DNA of 15,253 bases from CAZBGL01 sp964491375 (GTDB taxonomy: Bacteria; Desulfobacterota; Deferrisomatia; Deferrisomatales; Deferrisomataceae). The DNA is taken from positions 1 to 15,253 of the forward strand of contig CAZBGL010000204.1 in the NCBI GenBank assembly GCA_964491375.1, written 5' to 3'. Below, one piece after another: positions 1 through 7,169 of the stretch. The notes beneath the pieces are model-generated. The model saw only the letters and a program-made list of their open reading frames with translations, was not told the DNA's origin and did no database searches. Position 1 is the stretch's first letter; each line of letters opens with the position of its first letter. A program made the translations under genes and the position numbers.

Positions 1-2
1 AC

Positions 3-1298
3 CGCCGCCGGGTCACGGGCATCGACGCGGTCGTGGAATACTGCCGGGCCATGGAGGCCCGGCGGGACGAGTTCCCGTTCGAGATCGACGGGTGCGTGGT
101 CAAGGTGGACTCCCTGGAGCTCCAGGAACGCCTGGGCACAAGGGCCCGGGCCCCCCGGTGGGCCGTGGCCTACAAGTTCCCGCCGCGCCAGGCCACAACC
201 CGCATCCTGGACATCGTGCCGAGCGTAGGCCGCACAGGCGCGATCACCCCGGTGGCCGTGCTCGAGCCCGTGGAGGTGGGCGGGGTCACGGTGAGCCGGG
301 CCACGCTCCACAACCCGGACGACATCGAACGCAAGGGCATCCTCATCGGCGACTGGGTGGTGGTGCAGCGGGCCGGGGACGTGATCCCCGAGGTGGTCCG
401 CCCGATCCCGGAACGGCGCACCGGGGGGGAACGCCCGTTCGTCATGCCGGAACGATGCCCGGTGTGCGGGGCGCGCGTGGAGCGGCCGGAAGGCGAGGTG
501 ATTCCCCGGTGTACCGGGCTCAACTGCCCCGCCCAGATCAAGGGCCGTATCCGGCACTTCGCATCCCGTCGGGCCATGGACATCGGGGGCCTGGGGACCA
601 AGTTGGTGGACCAGCTCGTAGACAAGGGTCTCGTGCGGGACGTGGCCGACCTGTTCCGGCTCCGGCGGGAGGACTTGGTGCCCCTGGAGCGCATGGCCGA
701 GAAGAGCGCCGACAACCTGGTACGGGCCATCGAGCGGGCGAAGAATGTCGACTTGGGCCGGTTCGTGTACGCACTGGGCATCCGGCACGTGGGGGAGAGC
801 ACCGCCCGGGCACTGGCGGAGCATTTCGGGTCTCTGGAAGCCCTGATGGAGGCCTCGGAGGCGGATCTCCTTCAGGTCCCGGACGTGGGCCCCGAGGTGG
901 CCCGGAGCGTGCGGGCGTTCTTTGCCGAGCCCGCGAACCGCGCCTCGATCCGACGGATGCTCGAGGCCGGGGTGCGGCCGCGCCCGACCCGTCCTGCCGG
1001 GGAGTCCACGGCTCGTCCTTTGGAGGGCAAGACGTTCGTGTTCACCGGCGCGCTCTCCTCCATGACCCGCAACGAGGCCAAGGCCAGGGTGGAGGCCCTG
1101 GGGGCGCGGGTGAGCTCATCGGTCTCCCGGCGAACGGATTTCGTCGTCGTAGGGGGGGATCCGGGTTCCAAGGCGGACCGTGCCCGCGAGCTCGGCGTCC
1201 CGATGCTCGACGAAGAGGCGTTCCTGGAGAAGCTGCGGGAATGGGAGGCCCTGGCCTCCCATTCGCTTGGCCGAGGGGAGGCAGGGGTGGGGAAATGA
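3..1298 (+). CDS. ligA: NAD-dependent DNA ligase LigA (5'-truncated by window edge)
   Basis: LigA seals 3'-OH/5'-phosphate nicks in duplex DNA using NAD+, in replication and repair. The frame is open from the first bases, so the gene begins upstream; the N-terminal Ia domain and the catalytic KxDG lysine are outside the window. Visible in order: the end of the adenylation domain with motif IV-like IDGCVVKVD (usually IDGVVIKV) and motif V-like WAVAYKFP; the OB fold (about nt 200-460); a Cys4 zinc finger with CPVC and CTGLNC pairs (nt 456-530); helix-hairpin-helix repeats (about nt 540-960, including HVGESTARALAEHF); and a C-terminal BRCT domain beginning GKTFVFTGALSSMTRNEA and ending near nt 1250. 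About 430 residues are present, against roughly 670 for full-length LigA. The stop is TGA at 1296-1298. No frameshift is seen. Identification rests on domain order and motifs and is very secure. Confidence 0.97.
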   Translation, partial: RRRVTGIDAVVEYCRAMEARRDEFPFEIDGCVVKVDSLELQERLGTRARAPRWAVAYKFPPRQATTRILDIVPSVGRTGAITPVAVLEPVEVGGVTVSRATLHNPDDIERKGILIGDWVVVQRAGDVIPEVVRPIPERRTGGERPFVMPERCPVCGARVERPEGEVIPRCTGLNCPAQIKGRIRHFASRRAMDIGGLGTKLVDQLVDKGLVRDVADLFRLRREDLVPLERMAEKSADNLVRAIERAKNVDLGRFVYALGIRHVGESTARALAEHFGSLEALMEASEADLLQVPDVGPEVARSVRAFFAEPANRASIRRMLEAGVRPRPTRPAGESTARPLEGKTFVFTGALSSMTRNEAKARVEALGARVSSSVSRRTDFVVVGGDPGSKADRARELGVPMLDEEAFLEKLREWEALASHSLGRGEAGVGK

Positions 1299-1362
1299 CG
1301 CAGGTGCACCTTCCCAGGTGCGGGCACCCGATCACCAGCCACCAAAGAACGGAGCACCCGCC

Positions 1363-2130
1363 ATGATCGATGTGGAACGCCGCGGCCCGGTGGCCGTGAT
1401 CCTCCTGAACCGACCCAAGGTGAACGCGCTGTCCCCCGAGCTGGTGCAAACGCTGCTCCGAACCCTTGAGGAGGTTTCGGCCTCTTCGGGCATCGGTGCG
1501 GTGGTCCTGGGCAGCCGCCTGGAGCGCGCGTTTTCGGCCGGGTTCGATCTGAGAGCCCTGGATGCCCTGGGGGGGGACGCATTCGAACGGTTTTTCGGCA
1601 CGTTTGCCCTCCTGTACCGTCGGATCGCCGGCGGCCCGGTGCCGGTGGTGGCGGCCGTCGGCGGACACGCCCTGGCCGGGGGGGCGATCCTGGCCCTGGC
1701 GTGCGAGCGGCGCGTGTTCGGTCGGGGGGAGTGGGGGTTCGGACTGACCGAGGTGGACCTGGGCCTGCCCCTTCCGCCCGGCGTGGTGGAACTTCTCCGC
1801 GAGGCCGTGGGCGCGGCCACCGCGTACGAAGCGGCGGCGCTGGGGAGGGTCTTCCAGCCGTCCGAGGCGGCAGCGCGGGGCCTGGCCCATCGGCTGGTGG
1901 CGCCTGCGGACCTGCTGGAGGAGGCCGTTTCCGAAGCCGTCGCCCTGGCCGAGAAACCCCGGGAAGCTCTGGGGGCGATCCGGAAGGCCCTTCGGGGCCC
2001 CCTGGTCGAACGCGTGGAGGCGGCCGACCGGAGCGCCGGAGAGTGGTTCCGGGACTGGTGGAACCGGCCCGAGGCAGTGGCACGACGGCGCCGTATCCTG
2101 GAACGCCTGTCCTCGCACCGGACGGACTGA
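1363..2130 (+). CDS. Crotonase-fold enoyl-CoA hydratase/isomerase family protein, isomerase-like active site
   Basis: A 255-residue single-domain crotonase superfamily protein, the normal family length, acting on an acyl-CoA in the cytosol. The oxyanion-hole motifs are present: FSAGFDL (residues 57-63) and GGHALAGG (100-107). Aligned by eye to rat enoyl-CoA hydratase, the second catalytic glutamate is kept (E130 in GLTEVDLG). The first (Glu144 in the GGGCE motif) is replaced by Ile109 in GGAILALACE. This one-glutamate pattern, with GLTE-x-x-LG and LG-x-x-F-x-P-x-EA, resembles mitochondrial delta3,delta2-enoyl-CoA isomerase more than a hydratase, so isomerase or another crotonase reaction is the better guess. 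The ATG at 1363 is chosen because GGAG at 1351-1354 lies 8 nt upstream and the conserved fold starts directly after it; an in-frame extension back to 1180 would overlap ligA and shows no homology. It sits 64 nt after ligA and 7 nt before the next gene. Substrate unknown. Confidence 0.88.
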   Translation: MIDVERRGPVAVILLNRPKVNALSPELVQTLLRTLEEVSASSGIGAVVLGSRLERAFSAGFDLRALDALGGDAFERFFGTFALLYRRIAGGPVPVVAAVGGHALAGGAILALACERRVFGRGEWGFGLTEVDLGLPLPPGVVELLREAVGAATAYEAAALGRVFQPSEAAARGLAHRLVAPADLLEEAVSEAVALAEKPREALGAIRKALRGPLVERVEAADRSAGEWFRDWWNRPEAVARRRRILERLSSHRTD

Positions 2131-2137
2131 GGGAACC

Positions 2138-3379
2138 GTGGCCTCCGGAGGCTCGTCCGCGCTCGGCCGCACTCGTCGCGCACTGGGGGCGGCAGGCCTG
2201 TCTGCCCTGAGGACGGTGGGCCTTTCGCTCTGGAAGTTCCACGCGGACCGCGGCTTCTTGCGCGCCTCGGGTCTGGCGTACTCCACCCTGCTGAGCTTGG
2301 TGCCGCTGCTTGCCCTTGCGTTCGCCCTGCTGAAGGGCCTGGGGATCCAGAGGAGGCTGGAGCCGCTCCTCCTCCAACACCTGGCCGTCGGTAACCAGGA
2401 GGTGGTGGCCCGTATCCTCGACTACGTGGACCGCACCCGGGTGGGTTCCCTGGGTGCGGTGGGCCTGGTGGCCCTGGTGCTCACGGCCGTGGGCCTGATC
2501 GGCAACGTGGAGCTCACCCTCAACGACATCTGGCAGGTGCGCCGCGGCCGCAGCCCGGTGCGAAAGGTCGCCGATTACGTGGCCATTCTGGTGCTCGGAC
2601 CGATCCTGCTGTTCCTGAGTCTCAGCCTCACCACCAGCGTGCACGCCCCGGCGCTTGCCGAGCGGTTGAAGCTCCTGGGGGCCCTGGTGCCGGGCCTGGT
2701 GCGGGTCCTGCCGCTGGTGGCCGTGTGGATCGCGTTCACCGCCCTTTACCTGATCCTTCCCAACCGCCGGATCCCGCTGGGATCCGCGGTGCTGGGGGGG
2801 GTGGTCGCGGGCACGGTGTGGCACGGAGCGGAGTGGACCTACATTCGGTTCCAGATCGGGGTGGCCCGGTACAACGCGATCTACGGAGCCCTGGCCCAAC
2901 TTCCCGTGCTCCTGGTGTGGGTGTATGTGAGCTGGTGCATCGTACTGTGGGGTGCCGAACTGGCCTATGTGCATCACCTGCCGAGACGGTGGCGGGTGCT
3001 CCGGACCCGCGGGGGACTCTGGGTGCCCCGGCTCGATGCGGCGCTGCGGTTGCTGAACGAAGCGGTGGTCCCGTTCTGCCGGGGGGAGGCCGCCCCCACC
3101 GAAGCCGACGCGGTGGCCGCCTCGGGGCTCCATCCGGGCGGGGCCGCGGGTCTGGTGGACCGGCTCGTGGACGTGGGGCTCTTGGTTCGGACCCAGGAGG
3201 ATCCGCCCCGGCTGATTCCGGCCCGCTCCCCCGAGGACACCCCAGCGGCGCTCGTGGTGGAGCGGATCTGGCGCCTGGACGAGTCCGACGGACCGGTGCC
3301 GGAGCGGCTCCTCCGGGCCCTGGAACGGGAGTTTCGGGGCTTGACCTGGGCGGATCTCGCCCGGGAGCGCCGGCCGTGA
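2138..3379 (+). CDS. YihY/BrkB family inner-membrane protein with C-terminal winged-helix-like tail
   Basis: A 413-residue integral membrane protein of the YihY/virulence factor BrkB family (UPF0761). The family was once labelled ribonuclease BN by mistake; its molecular function is not settled. About six membrane segments are visible, at residues 45-67, 104-122, 147-166, 183-206, 213-230 and 254-274. The family signatures are there: ASGLAYSTLLSLVPLLA near the N-terminus and YNAIYGALAQLPVLLVWVY before the last helix. After the last helix, about 130 soluble residues (from 280) carry an LDAALRLLNEAV...GLVDRLVDVGLLVRT pattern that reads as a winged-helix fold, as in the longer members of this family. 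The GTG start at 2138 is preceded by GAGGGA overlapping the previous stop, and the spacing fits translational coupling to the crotonase gene. The stop overlaps the next gene in a GTGA junction. The family call is secure; the role is unknown. Confidence 0.92.
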   Translation: MASGGSSALGRTRRALGAAGLSALRTVGLSLWKFHADRGFLRASGLAYSTLLSLVPLLALAFALLKGLGIQRRLEPLLLQHLAVGNQEVVARILDYVDRTRVGSLGAVGLVALVLTAVGLIGNVELTLNDIWQVRRGRSPVRKVADYVAILVLGPILLFLSLSLTTSVHAPALAERLKLLGALVPGLVRVLPLVAVWIAFTALYLILPNRRIPLGSAVLGGVVAGTVWHGAEWTYIRFQIGVARYNAIYGALAQLPVLLVWVYVSWCIVLWGAELAYVHHLPRRWRVLRTRGGLWVPRLDAALRLLNEAVVPFCRGEAAPTEADAVAASGLHPGGAAGLVDRLVDVGLLVRTQEDPPRLIPARSPEDTPAALVVERIWRLDESDGPVPERLLRALEREFRGLTWADLARERRP

Positions 3380-4026
3380 GGGCCGTGTGGATCCTGGACC
3401 TGGACAACACGTTGTACCCGGCGGATTCGGGGCTGTTCGCCGAGGTGGACCGGAGGATTCGGCGGTTCATGGAAGAGCGGCTGAACATCCCTCCCGGCCG
3501 GATCCCAGAGTTGAGGGCTTGTTACCGAGAGCGGTACGGCGTGACCCTGGGGGGCCTCATGGCCCACTACGGCGTGGAGCCCGGGGAGTATCTGGAGTAC
3601 GTACACGACGTGCCCCTCGACCGGTATCTGGGTCCGGATCCGGACTTGGACCGGGTGCTCGACCGTTTGCCCGGCCCGAAAGTGGTGTTCACCAACGGGT
3701 CCTCGGCCCACGCCTGGCGGGTGCTTCGGCTGCTGGGTGTGGCCGGCCGGTTCCAGGGGGTGTACGACATCGCCTTCATGGACTACGTGCCCAAGCCCCG
3801 TCCCCACGGGTACCGCAAGCTCCTGAAGGCCCTCGGCGTCCCCCCGGCGGCGTGCTGGATGGTGGACGACCTGCCCGAAAATCTGGAAACGGCCCGGGCC
3901 CTGGGCTTGCGTACGGTCCTGGTGGGCCCCCGACCGGTCCCCCCGCACTTTCACGTATCCTCGTTCAAGGAACTCCCCGCCCGCCTGGACGGCGCGTGCC
4001 CGGCCGTACCCGCCCCGGGTTGCTAA
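3376..4026 (+). CDS. HAD-superfamily hydrolase, pyrimidine 5'-nucleotidase (SDT1-like) type
   Basis: A 216-residue cytosolic phosphatase of the haloacid dehalogenase superfamily, closest in pattern to the pyrimidine 5'-nucleotidase/SDT1-like group that dephosphorylates nucleoside monophosphates and related small phosphates. All four HAD motifs are visible: motif I DLDNTLYP with nucleophile Asp8 and acid/base Asp10; motif II VVFTNGS with Thr106; the motif III lysine at Lys140 in VPKPRP; and motif IV MVDDLPEN with Asp164/Asp165. The alpha-helical cap between motifs I and II contains YGVTLGGLMAHYGVEP and VHDVPLD, both typical of this subgroup. The GTG start at 3376 overlaps the YihY stop by 4 nt (GTGA), with GGGAG 8 nt upstream; a GTG at 3385 is possible but would put motif I almost at the N-terminus. 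Substrate is inferred from family only. Last gene of its cluster. Confidence 0.9.
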   Translation: MRAVWILDLDNTLYPADSGLFAEVDRRIRRFMEERLNIPPGRIPELRACYRERYGVTLGGLMAHYGVEPGEYLEYVHDVPLDRYLGPDPDLDRVLDRLPGPKVVFTNGSSAHAWRVLRLLGVAGRFQGVYDIAFMDYVPKPRPHGYRKLLKALGVPPAACWMVDDLPENLETARALGLRTVLVGPRPVPPHFHVSSFKELPARLDGACPAVPAPGC

Positions 4027-4048
4027 CAAACAGAGTTTGGACTATTGT
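4020..4048 (+). promoter_or_regulatory. Candidate sigma70-type promoter for the first TRAP operon, with a spacer dyad
   Basis: An AT-rich island in otherwise GC-rich DNA holds TTGCTA (4020-4025), a 17-nt spacer and TATTGT (4043-4048), each matching four of six consensus bases. The spacer contains a perfect short dyad, CAAAC-AGA-GTTTG, at 4027-4039, a plausible operator half-site pair. The -35 box overlaps the end of the upstream gene. The predicted transcript would have a leader of about 100 nt before the dctP start at 4156. The boxes and dyad are seen in sequence; promoter activity is inferred. Confidence 0.45.
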
Positions 4049-4155
4049 GCCCTGCCAGAGAGGGGGGAGCGTGCGGGCGCTGTTTTCTGCGCGTTCCTCG
4101 CCAAAATGGGGGATCAAACCGACGCGATGGGCCCAGGGCCCGAAAGGAGGCGGTC

Positions 4156-5190
4156 ATGCGGCATCATCAGGTGACCCGGTGGCTTCTGGCCGGTGTGCTG
4201 GCCCTCGGGATCCTCCCGGCTCCCGGGGCCCGTGCCGCCATCACGCTCACCTACAGCAACTTTTTCCCGCCGAGCCACGTCCAGAGCAAGCTGGCCGAGG
4301 CCTGGTGCAAGGAGATCGAGAAGCGCACGAACGGCCGCGTGGTGATCCAGTACTTTCCCGGCCAGACGCTCACCAAGGCCCGGCAGGTGTACGACGGGGT
4401 GGTGAACGGCATTTCGGACATTGGGCAGGCCCTGTTCGCCTACACCCGCGGCCGGTTCCCGGTGATGGAGGTGCTGGACCTGCCCCTGGGGTATCCCAGC
4501 GGGCGGGTGGCCACGGCCGTGGTCAACGAGGTGTACCGGGTACTGCGCCCGAGGGAGCTCGACGACGTGAAGGTGCTGTACCTCCATGCCCACGGCCCCG
4601 GACTCGTCCACTGCAAGGTGCGGCCCATCCGGAGGCTCGAAGACATGAAGGGCCTCAAGTTCCGTGCCACCGGGTTCGCCGCCAAGGTGGTCAAGGCCCT
4701 GGGCGGCACGCCCGTGGCCATGCCCATGCCCGAGACCTACCAGGCCCTGGCCAAGGGCGTGGTGGACGGGGCCCTGTATCCCATTGAGGCGAACAAGGGA
4801 TGGCGGCTCGCCGAGGTCACGAAGTACGTGACCGAGAACTACTCCATGGCGTACACCTCTACGTTCTTCGTGGTGATGAACAAGGACAAGTGGAACCAGC
4901 TCCCGCCCGACGTTCAGAGGGTCTTCGAGGAGGTGAGCGCCGAGTGGGTGGAGAAGACCGGCCGGGCCTGGGACGAAAGCGACCGGGAAGGGCGGGAGTA
5001 CTTCTTGAAGAAAGGGGGAGAAGTCGTTCCCCTCACCCCGGCCGAGGCGGACCGGTGGAAGCGGGCCGTGGCGCCGATCCTGGAGGAGTACGTGAAGAAC
5101 GCGGAAAAGAAGGGTCTGGACGGACGCCGGGCCCTGGAGGTGACCCAGCGGGCGCTGGAGAAGTACGCGAGCATGTACGGTGGACAGTAG
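4156..5190 (+). CDS. dctP: TRAP transporter periplasmic solute-binding protein (DctP family), system 1
   Basis: A 344-residue extracytoplasmic solute receptor of a tripartite ATP-independent periplasmic (TRAP) transporter. It captures a substrate, usually an organic acid, in the periplasm and delivers it to the membrane QM complex. It starts with an Sec-type signal peptide: a basic start MRHHQVTRW, a hydrophobic core, and likely cleavage after ARA near residue 27. Mature features are LTYSNFFPPSHVQSKLAEAWCKEIEKRT, PGQTLTKARQVYDGVVNGISDIG, and the family motif GLKFRATG, whose Arg170 corresponds to the conserved arginine that pairs with the ligand carboxylate. It is followed by ETYQALAKGVVDGALYPIE. 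AAAGGAGG lies 5 nt before the ATG at 4156 and fixes the start; a reading frame open back to 4045 has no such support. It heads dctPQM plus an iron-sulfur gene. The ligand cannot be read from sequence, and no regulator gene is adjacent. Confidence 0.95.
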   Translation: MRHHQVTRWLLAGVLALGILPAPGARAAITLTYSNFFPPSHVQSKLAEAWCKEIEKRTNGRVVIQYFPGQTLTKARQVYDGVVNGISDIGQALFAYTRGRFPVMEVLDLPLGYPSGRVATAVVNEVYRVLRPRELDDVKVLYLHAHGPGLVHCKVRPIRRLEDMKGLKFRATGFAAKVVKALGGTPVAMPMPETYQALAKGVVDGALYPIEANKGWRLAEVTKYVTENYSMAYTSTFFVVMNKDKWNQLPPDVQRVFEEVSAEWVEKTGRAWDESDREGREYFLKKGGEVVPLTPAEADRWKRAVAPILEEYVKNAEKKGLDGRRALEVTQRALEKYASMYGGQ

Positions 5191-5369
5191 CCGCCCCATG
5201 GCCCTTGACATTGGGGCCGGGGGCAACCGCCGGCTTCCCGCGCGGAGCGCACGGGGCACGGTTCTGCTGGTGGACCCCGGGTACTGAACTGCGGGCGGGG
5301 TTGCTCCGGGTCCTGTTGGGAGTGTCGAAGAAAGGGGTTTCCTTCCTTTCGCCATCCGGAGGACGATCC
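5191..5369. other. Long dctP-dctQ intergenic spacer of TRAP system 1
   Basis: This 179-nt non-coding gap separates dctP from dctQ inside what is otherwise a compact operon. It holds several modest dyads, for example GCCGG/CCGGC (5216-5220 with 5230-5234) and GGACCC/GGGTCC (5272-5277 with 5308-5313), but no single long perfect stem. A TTGACA at 5205-5210 has no recognisable -10 at the proper distance. The dctQ Shine-Dalgarno GGAGG (5358-5362) closes the gap. An mRNA processing or differential-expression element is possible, not demonstrated. Confidence 0.4.
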
Positions 5370-5858
5370 ATGGAGCGCTGGGTGGACCGCCTGGCCGGCG
5401 GGCTCAAAGTGCTGAGCGCCGTGTGCCTGGCCGGCATGATGCTGCTCACCTGTGCCGACGTGGTGGGTCGGGCGGTCGGGCGGCCGATCCTGGGCGCCGT
5501 GGAGATCACCGGCCTCCTGGCCACGTTGCTCCTTGCGTTCTCCATGCCGTACACGCACCGGGTGCGGGCACACGTGGGCGTGGAGCTGTTGGTCATGCGG
5601 CTCGGGCCCCGGGCCCGGGCCGCGGTGGAGGCGTGCACCGGCGCCCTGGGCACCGCCCTGTTCGCCGTGATCGCGTGGCGTTCGTGGATCTATGCCGGCC
5701 AGATGCGCGCGAGCGGTGAGGTCTCCATGACGCTGCAGCTTCCCGTGTACGTGGTGATTTACCTCATCGCCCTGTCGTTTGCGGTGCTCGCCGCGGTGCA
5801 GCTCGCCGACGTGGTGCGGTGCGCCCGCGTGCTGGCCGGCCGGGGAGGGGCGGCGTGA
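5370..5858 (+). CDS. dctQ: TRAP transporter small membrane subunit (DctQ family), system 1
   Basis: A 162-residue integral membrane protein, the small TRAP subunit. It binds DctM in the inner membrane and supports docking of the substrate-loaded DctP. Four hydrophobic helices are visible, at about residues 12-31, 42-61, 84-105 and 124-147. DctQ-type motifs include CADVVGRAVGRPILGAVEITGLL and RVRAHVGVELLVMRL, the latter matching the usual H(I/V)xV(D/E) element, with Glu in place of the common Asp. The ATG at 5370 has GGAGG 7 nt upstream (5358-5362). The stop overlaps the next start in a GTGA junction at 5855-5858, so dctM is probably translationally coupled. Length and topology are normal for the family. 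It forms a transporter with the flanking dctP and dctM. Confidence 0.93.
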   Translation: MERWVDRLAGGLKVLSAVCLAGMMLLTCADVVGRAVGRPILGAVEITGLLATLLLAFSMPYTHRVRAHVGVELLVMRLGPRARAAVEACTGALGTALFAVIAWRSWIYAGQMRASGEVSMTLQLPVYVVIYLIALSFAVLAAVQLADVVRCARVLAGRGGAA

Positions 5859-7156
5859 GCCCCTCGGCGGCCGGCGTTCTCGGGATCGCGGTCCTCCTCG
5901 CGTTTTTCTTCACGGCCATGCCGGTGGCCTATGTCATGGCCTTGGTGGGGGTGGTGGGGTTCGCGTGGATCATCAACCCCAACGCGGCGCTGAACCTCCT
6001 GGCCCGGGACATCTATTCCGTTTTTTCTTCCTACGGCCTCACCGTGATCCCCCTGTTCGTGCTCATGGGGCAGATCGCCTACAACGCGGGCATCAGCCGG
6101 CGGCTGTACGACTGCACCTACAAGGTCCTGGGCGGGGTGCGAGGGGGGCTCGCCGCGGCCACCGTGGCCGCGTGCACGGCCTTTGGCACCGTGTGCGGGT
6201 CGAGCCCGGCCACGGCCGCCACCATGGCGGTGGTGGGCCTGCCCGAGATGCGCCGGTACGGGTACGGCGATGCCCTGGCCGCCGGCTCCGTGGCGGCCGG
6301 TGGGAGCCTGGGGATGCTCATGCCGCCCAGCGTGGTGCTCATCGTGTACGGGATCCTCACCGAGCAGTCCATCGGCCGGCTGTTCGTGGCCGGGATCGTG
6401 CCCGCCCTGTACGTGACGTTGTGGATGCTCGGAGCCATCTGGTTCCACTGCCGGCGACACCCCGAGGAGGGCCCGCCCGGCGAGCGGTTCCCCTGGCGGG
6501 AGCGCCTGTGGGCCCTGACCGAGCTGTGGGAGACCCTGCTCGTGTTCGGACTGGTCATGGCCGGGCTGTTCTGGGGGGTGTTCACCCCCACCGAGGCCGG
6601 GGCCGTGGGCGCGTTCCTCATCCTGGCTCTGGCGCTCATCCGGCGGCAGATCACCTGGGAGGGTGTGGTCCGCTCGTTTTACGAGACCGTGCGCACCTCC
6701 TGCATGGTGCTCCTGCTCATCGCAGGCGCGGTGATCTTCGGACACTTCCTGGCCGTCACCCGGATCCCGTTCCAGATGGCCGGATGGGTCGAGGGGCTGG
6801 ACCTGCCGCCGTGGGGCATGATGACCCTGATCGTGGGGATCTACCTGGTGGGCGGGTGCTTCATCGACGCCCTGGCTCTGGTCATGCTCACCGTGCCGAT
6901 CTTCACCCCCATCGTGACCGACCTGGGGTACGATCCCATCTGGTTCGGCGTGATCATCGTGCTCGTCACACAAATGGGCGTGATCACCCCGCCCGTGGGC
7001 ATCAACGTGTACGTGGTGAACGGCATCGCCCGGGACATCCCCCTCCAGGTGATCTTTCGGGGCGTGGTGCCGTTCCTGGTGGCCTTGATCCTGGGCACGT
7101 TGACCCTGATCGCGTTCCCCGGGTTCGTGACCTTCCTACCCAACCTGATGTTCTGA
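5855..7156 (+). CDS. dctM: TRAP transporter large membrane subunit (DctM family), system 1
   Basis: A 433-residue, roughly twelve-helix inner-membrane protein, the ion-coupled translocation subunit of the TRAP system (DctM, ion transporter superfamily). Signature stretches are VIPLFVLMGQIAYNAGISRRLYD, CGSSPATAATMAVVGLPEMRRYGY, GGSLGMLMPPSVVLIVYGILTE and, near the C-terminus, VTQMGVITPPVGINVYVVNGIA. These match the two pseudo-symmetric substrate/sodium-site regions of the family. The GTG start at 5855 overlaps the dctQ stop by 4 nt, with a GGAGG-rich element (5842-5850) just upstream. The gene ends 13 nt before an iron-sulfur protein gene. Full-length with no interruptions. Import is expected to be driven by an ion gradient, usually sodium; the substrate is unknown. 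Confidence 0.95.
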   Translation: MSPSAAGVLGIAVLLAFFFTAMPVAYVMALVGVVGFAWIINPNAALNLLARDIYSVFSSYGLTVIPLFVLMGQIAYNAGISRRLYDCTYKVLGGVRGGLAAATVAACTAFGTVCGSSPATAATMAVVGLPEMRRYGYGDALAAGSVAAGGSLGMLMPPSVVLIVYGILTEQSIGRLFVAGIVPALYVTLWMLGAIWFHCRRHPEEGPPGERFPWRERLWALTELWETLLVFGLVMAGLFWGVFTPTEAGAVGAFLILALALIRRQITWEGVVRSFYETVRTSCMVLLLIAGAVIFGHFLAVTRIPFQMAGWVEGLDLPPWGMMTLIVGIYLVGGCFIDALALVMLTVPIFTPIVTDLGYDPIWFGVIIVLVTQMGVITPPVGINVYVVNGIARDIPLQVIFRGVVPFLVALILGTLTLIAFPGFVTFLPNLMF

Positions 7157-7169
7157 ACGGGGCGTTTCC

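Noticed and set aside
1302..1311. AGGTGCACCT palindrome and the following GGTGC/GCACC dyad (1316-1327) after ligA
   Set aside because: Both are short, have almost no loop and no T-tract, so they do not make a convincing terminator or operator.
872..3133. A 753-codon open frame on the minus strand across ligA, the crotonase gene and YihY
   Set aside because: It is low-complexity (Pro, Arg, Gly, His, Gln), has no recognisable domain and lies opposite three well-supported genes. Long antisense frames are expected at this GC content.
5205..5210. TTGACA in the dctP-dctQ gap as an internal promoter -35
   Set aside because: No AT-rich -10 box lies 15-19 nt downstream; that segment is GC-rich.
4114..5355. 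A 413-codon minus-strand frame opposite dctP of system 1
   Set aside because: His/Gly/Leu-rich shadow of the real gene with no conserved motif. Similar antisense frames at 5759-6973, 7359-8453, 10895-12199 and 14052-15239 were rejected for the same reason.
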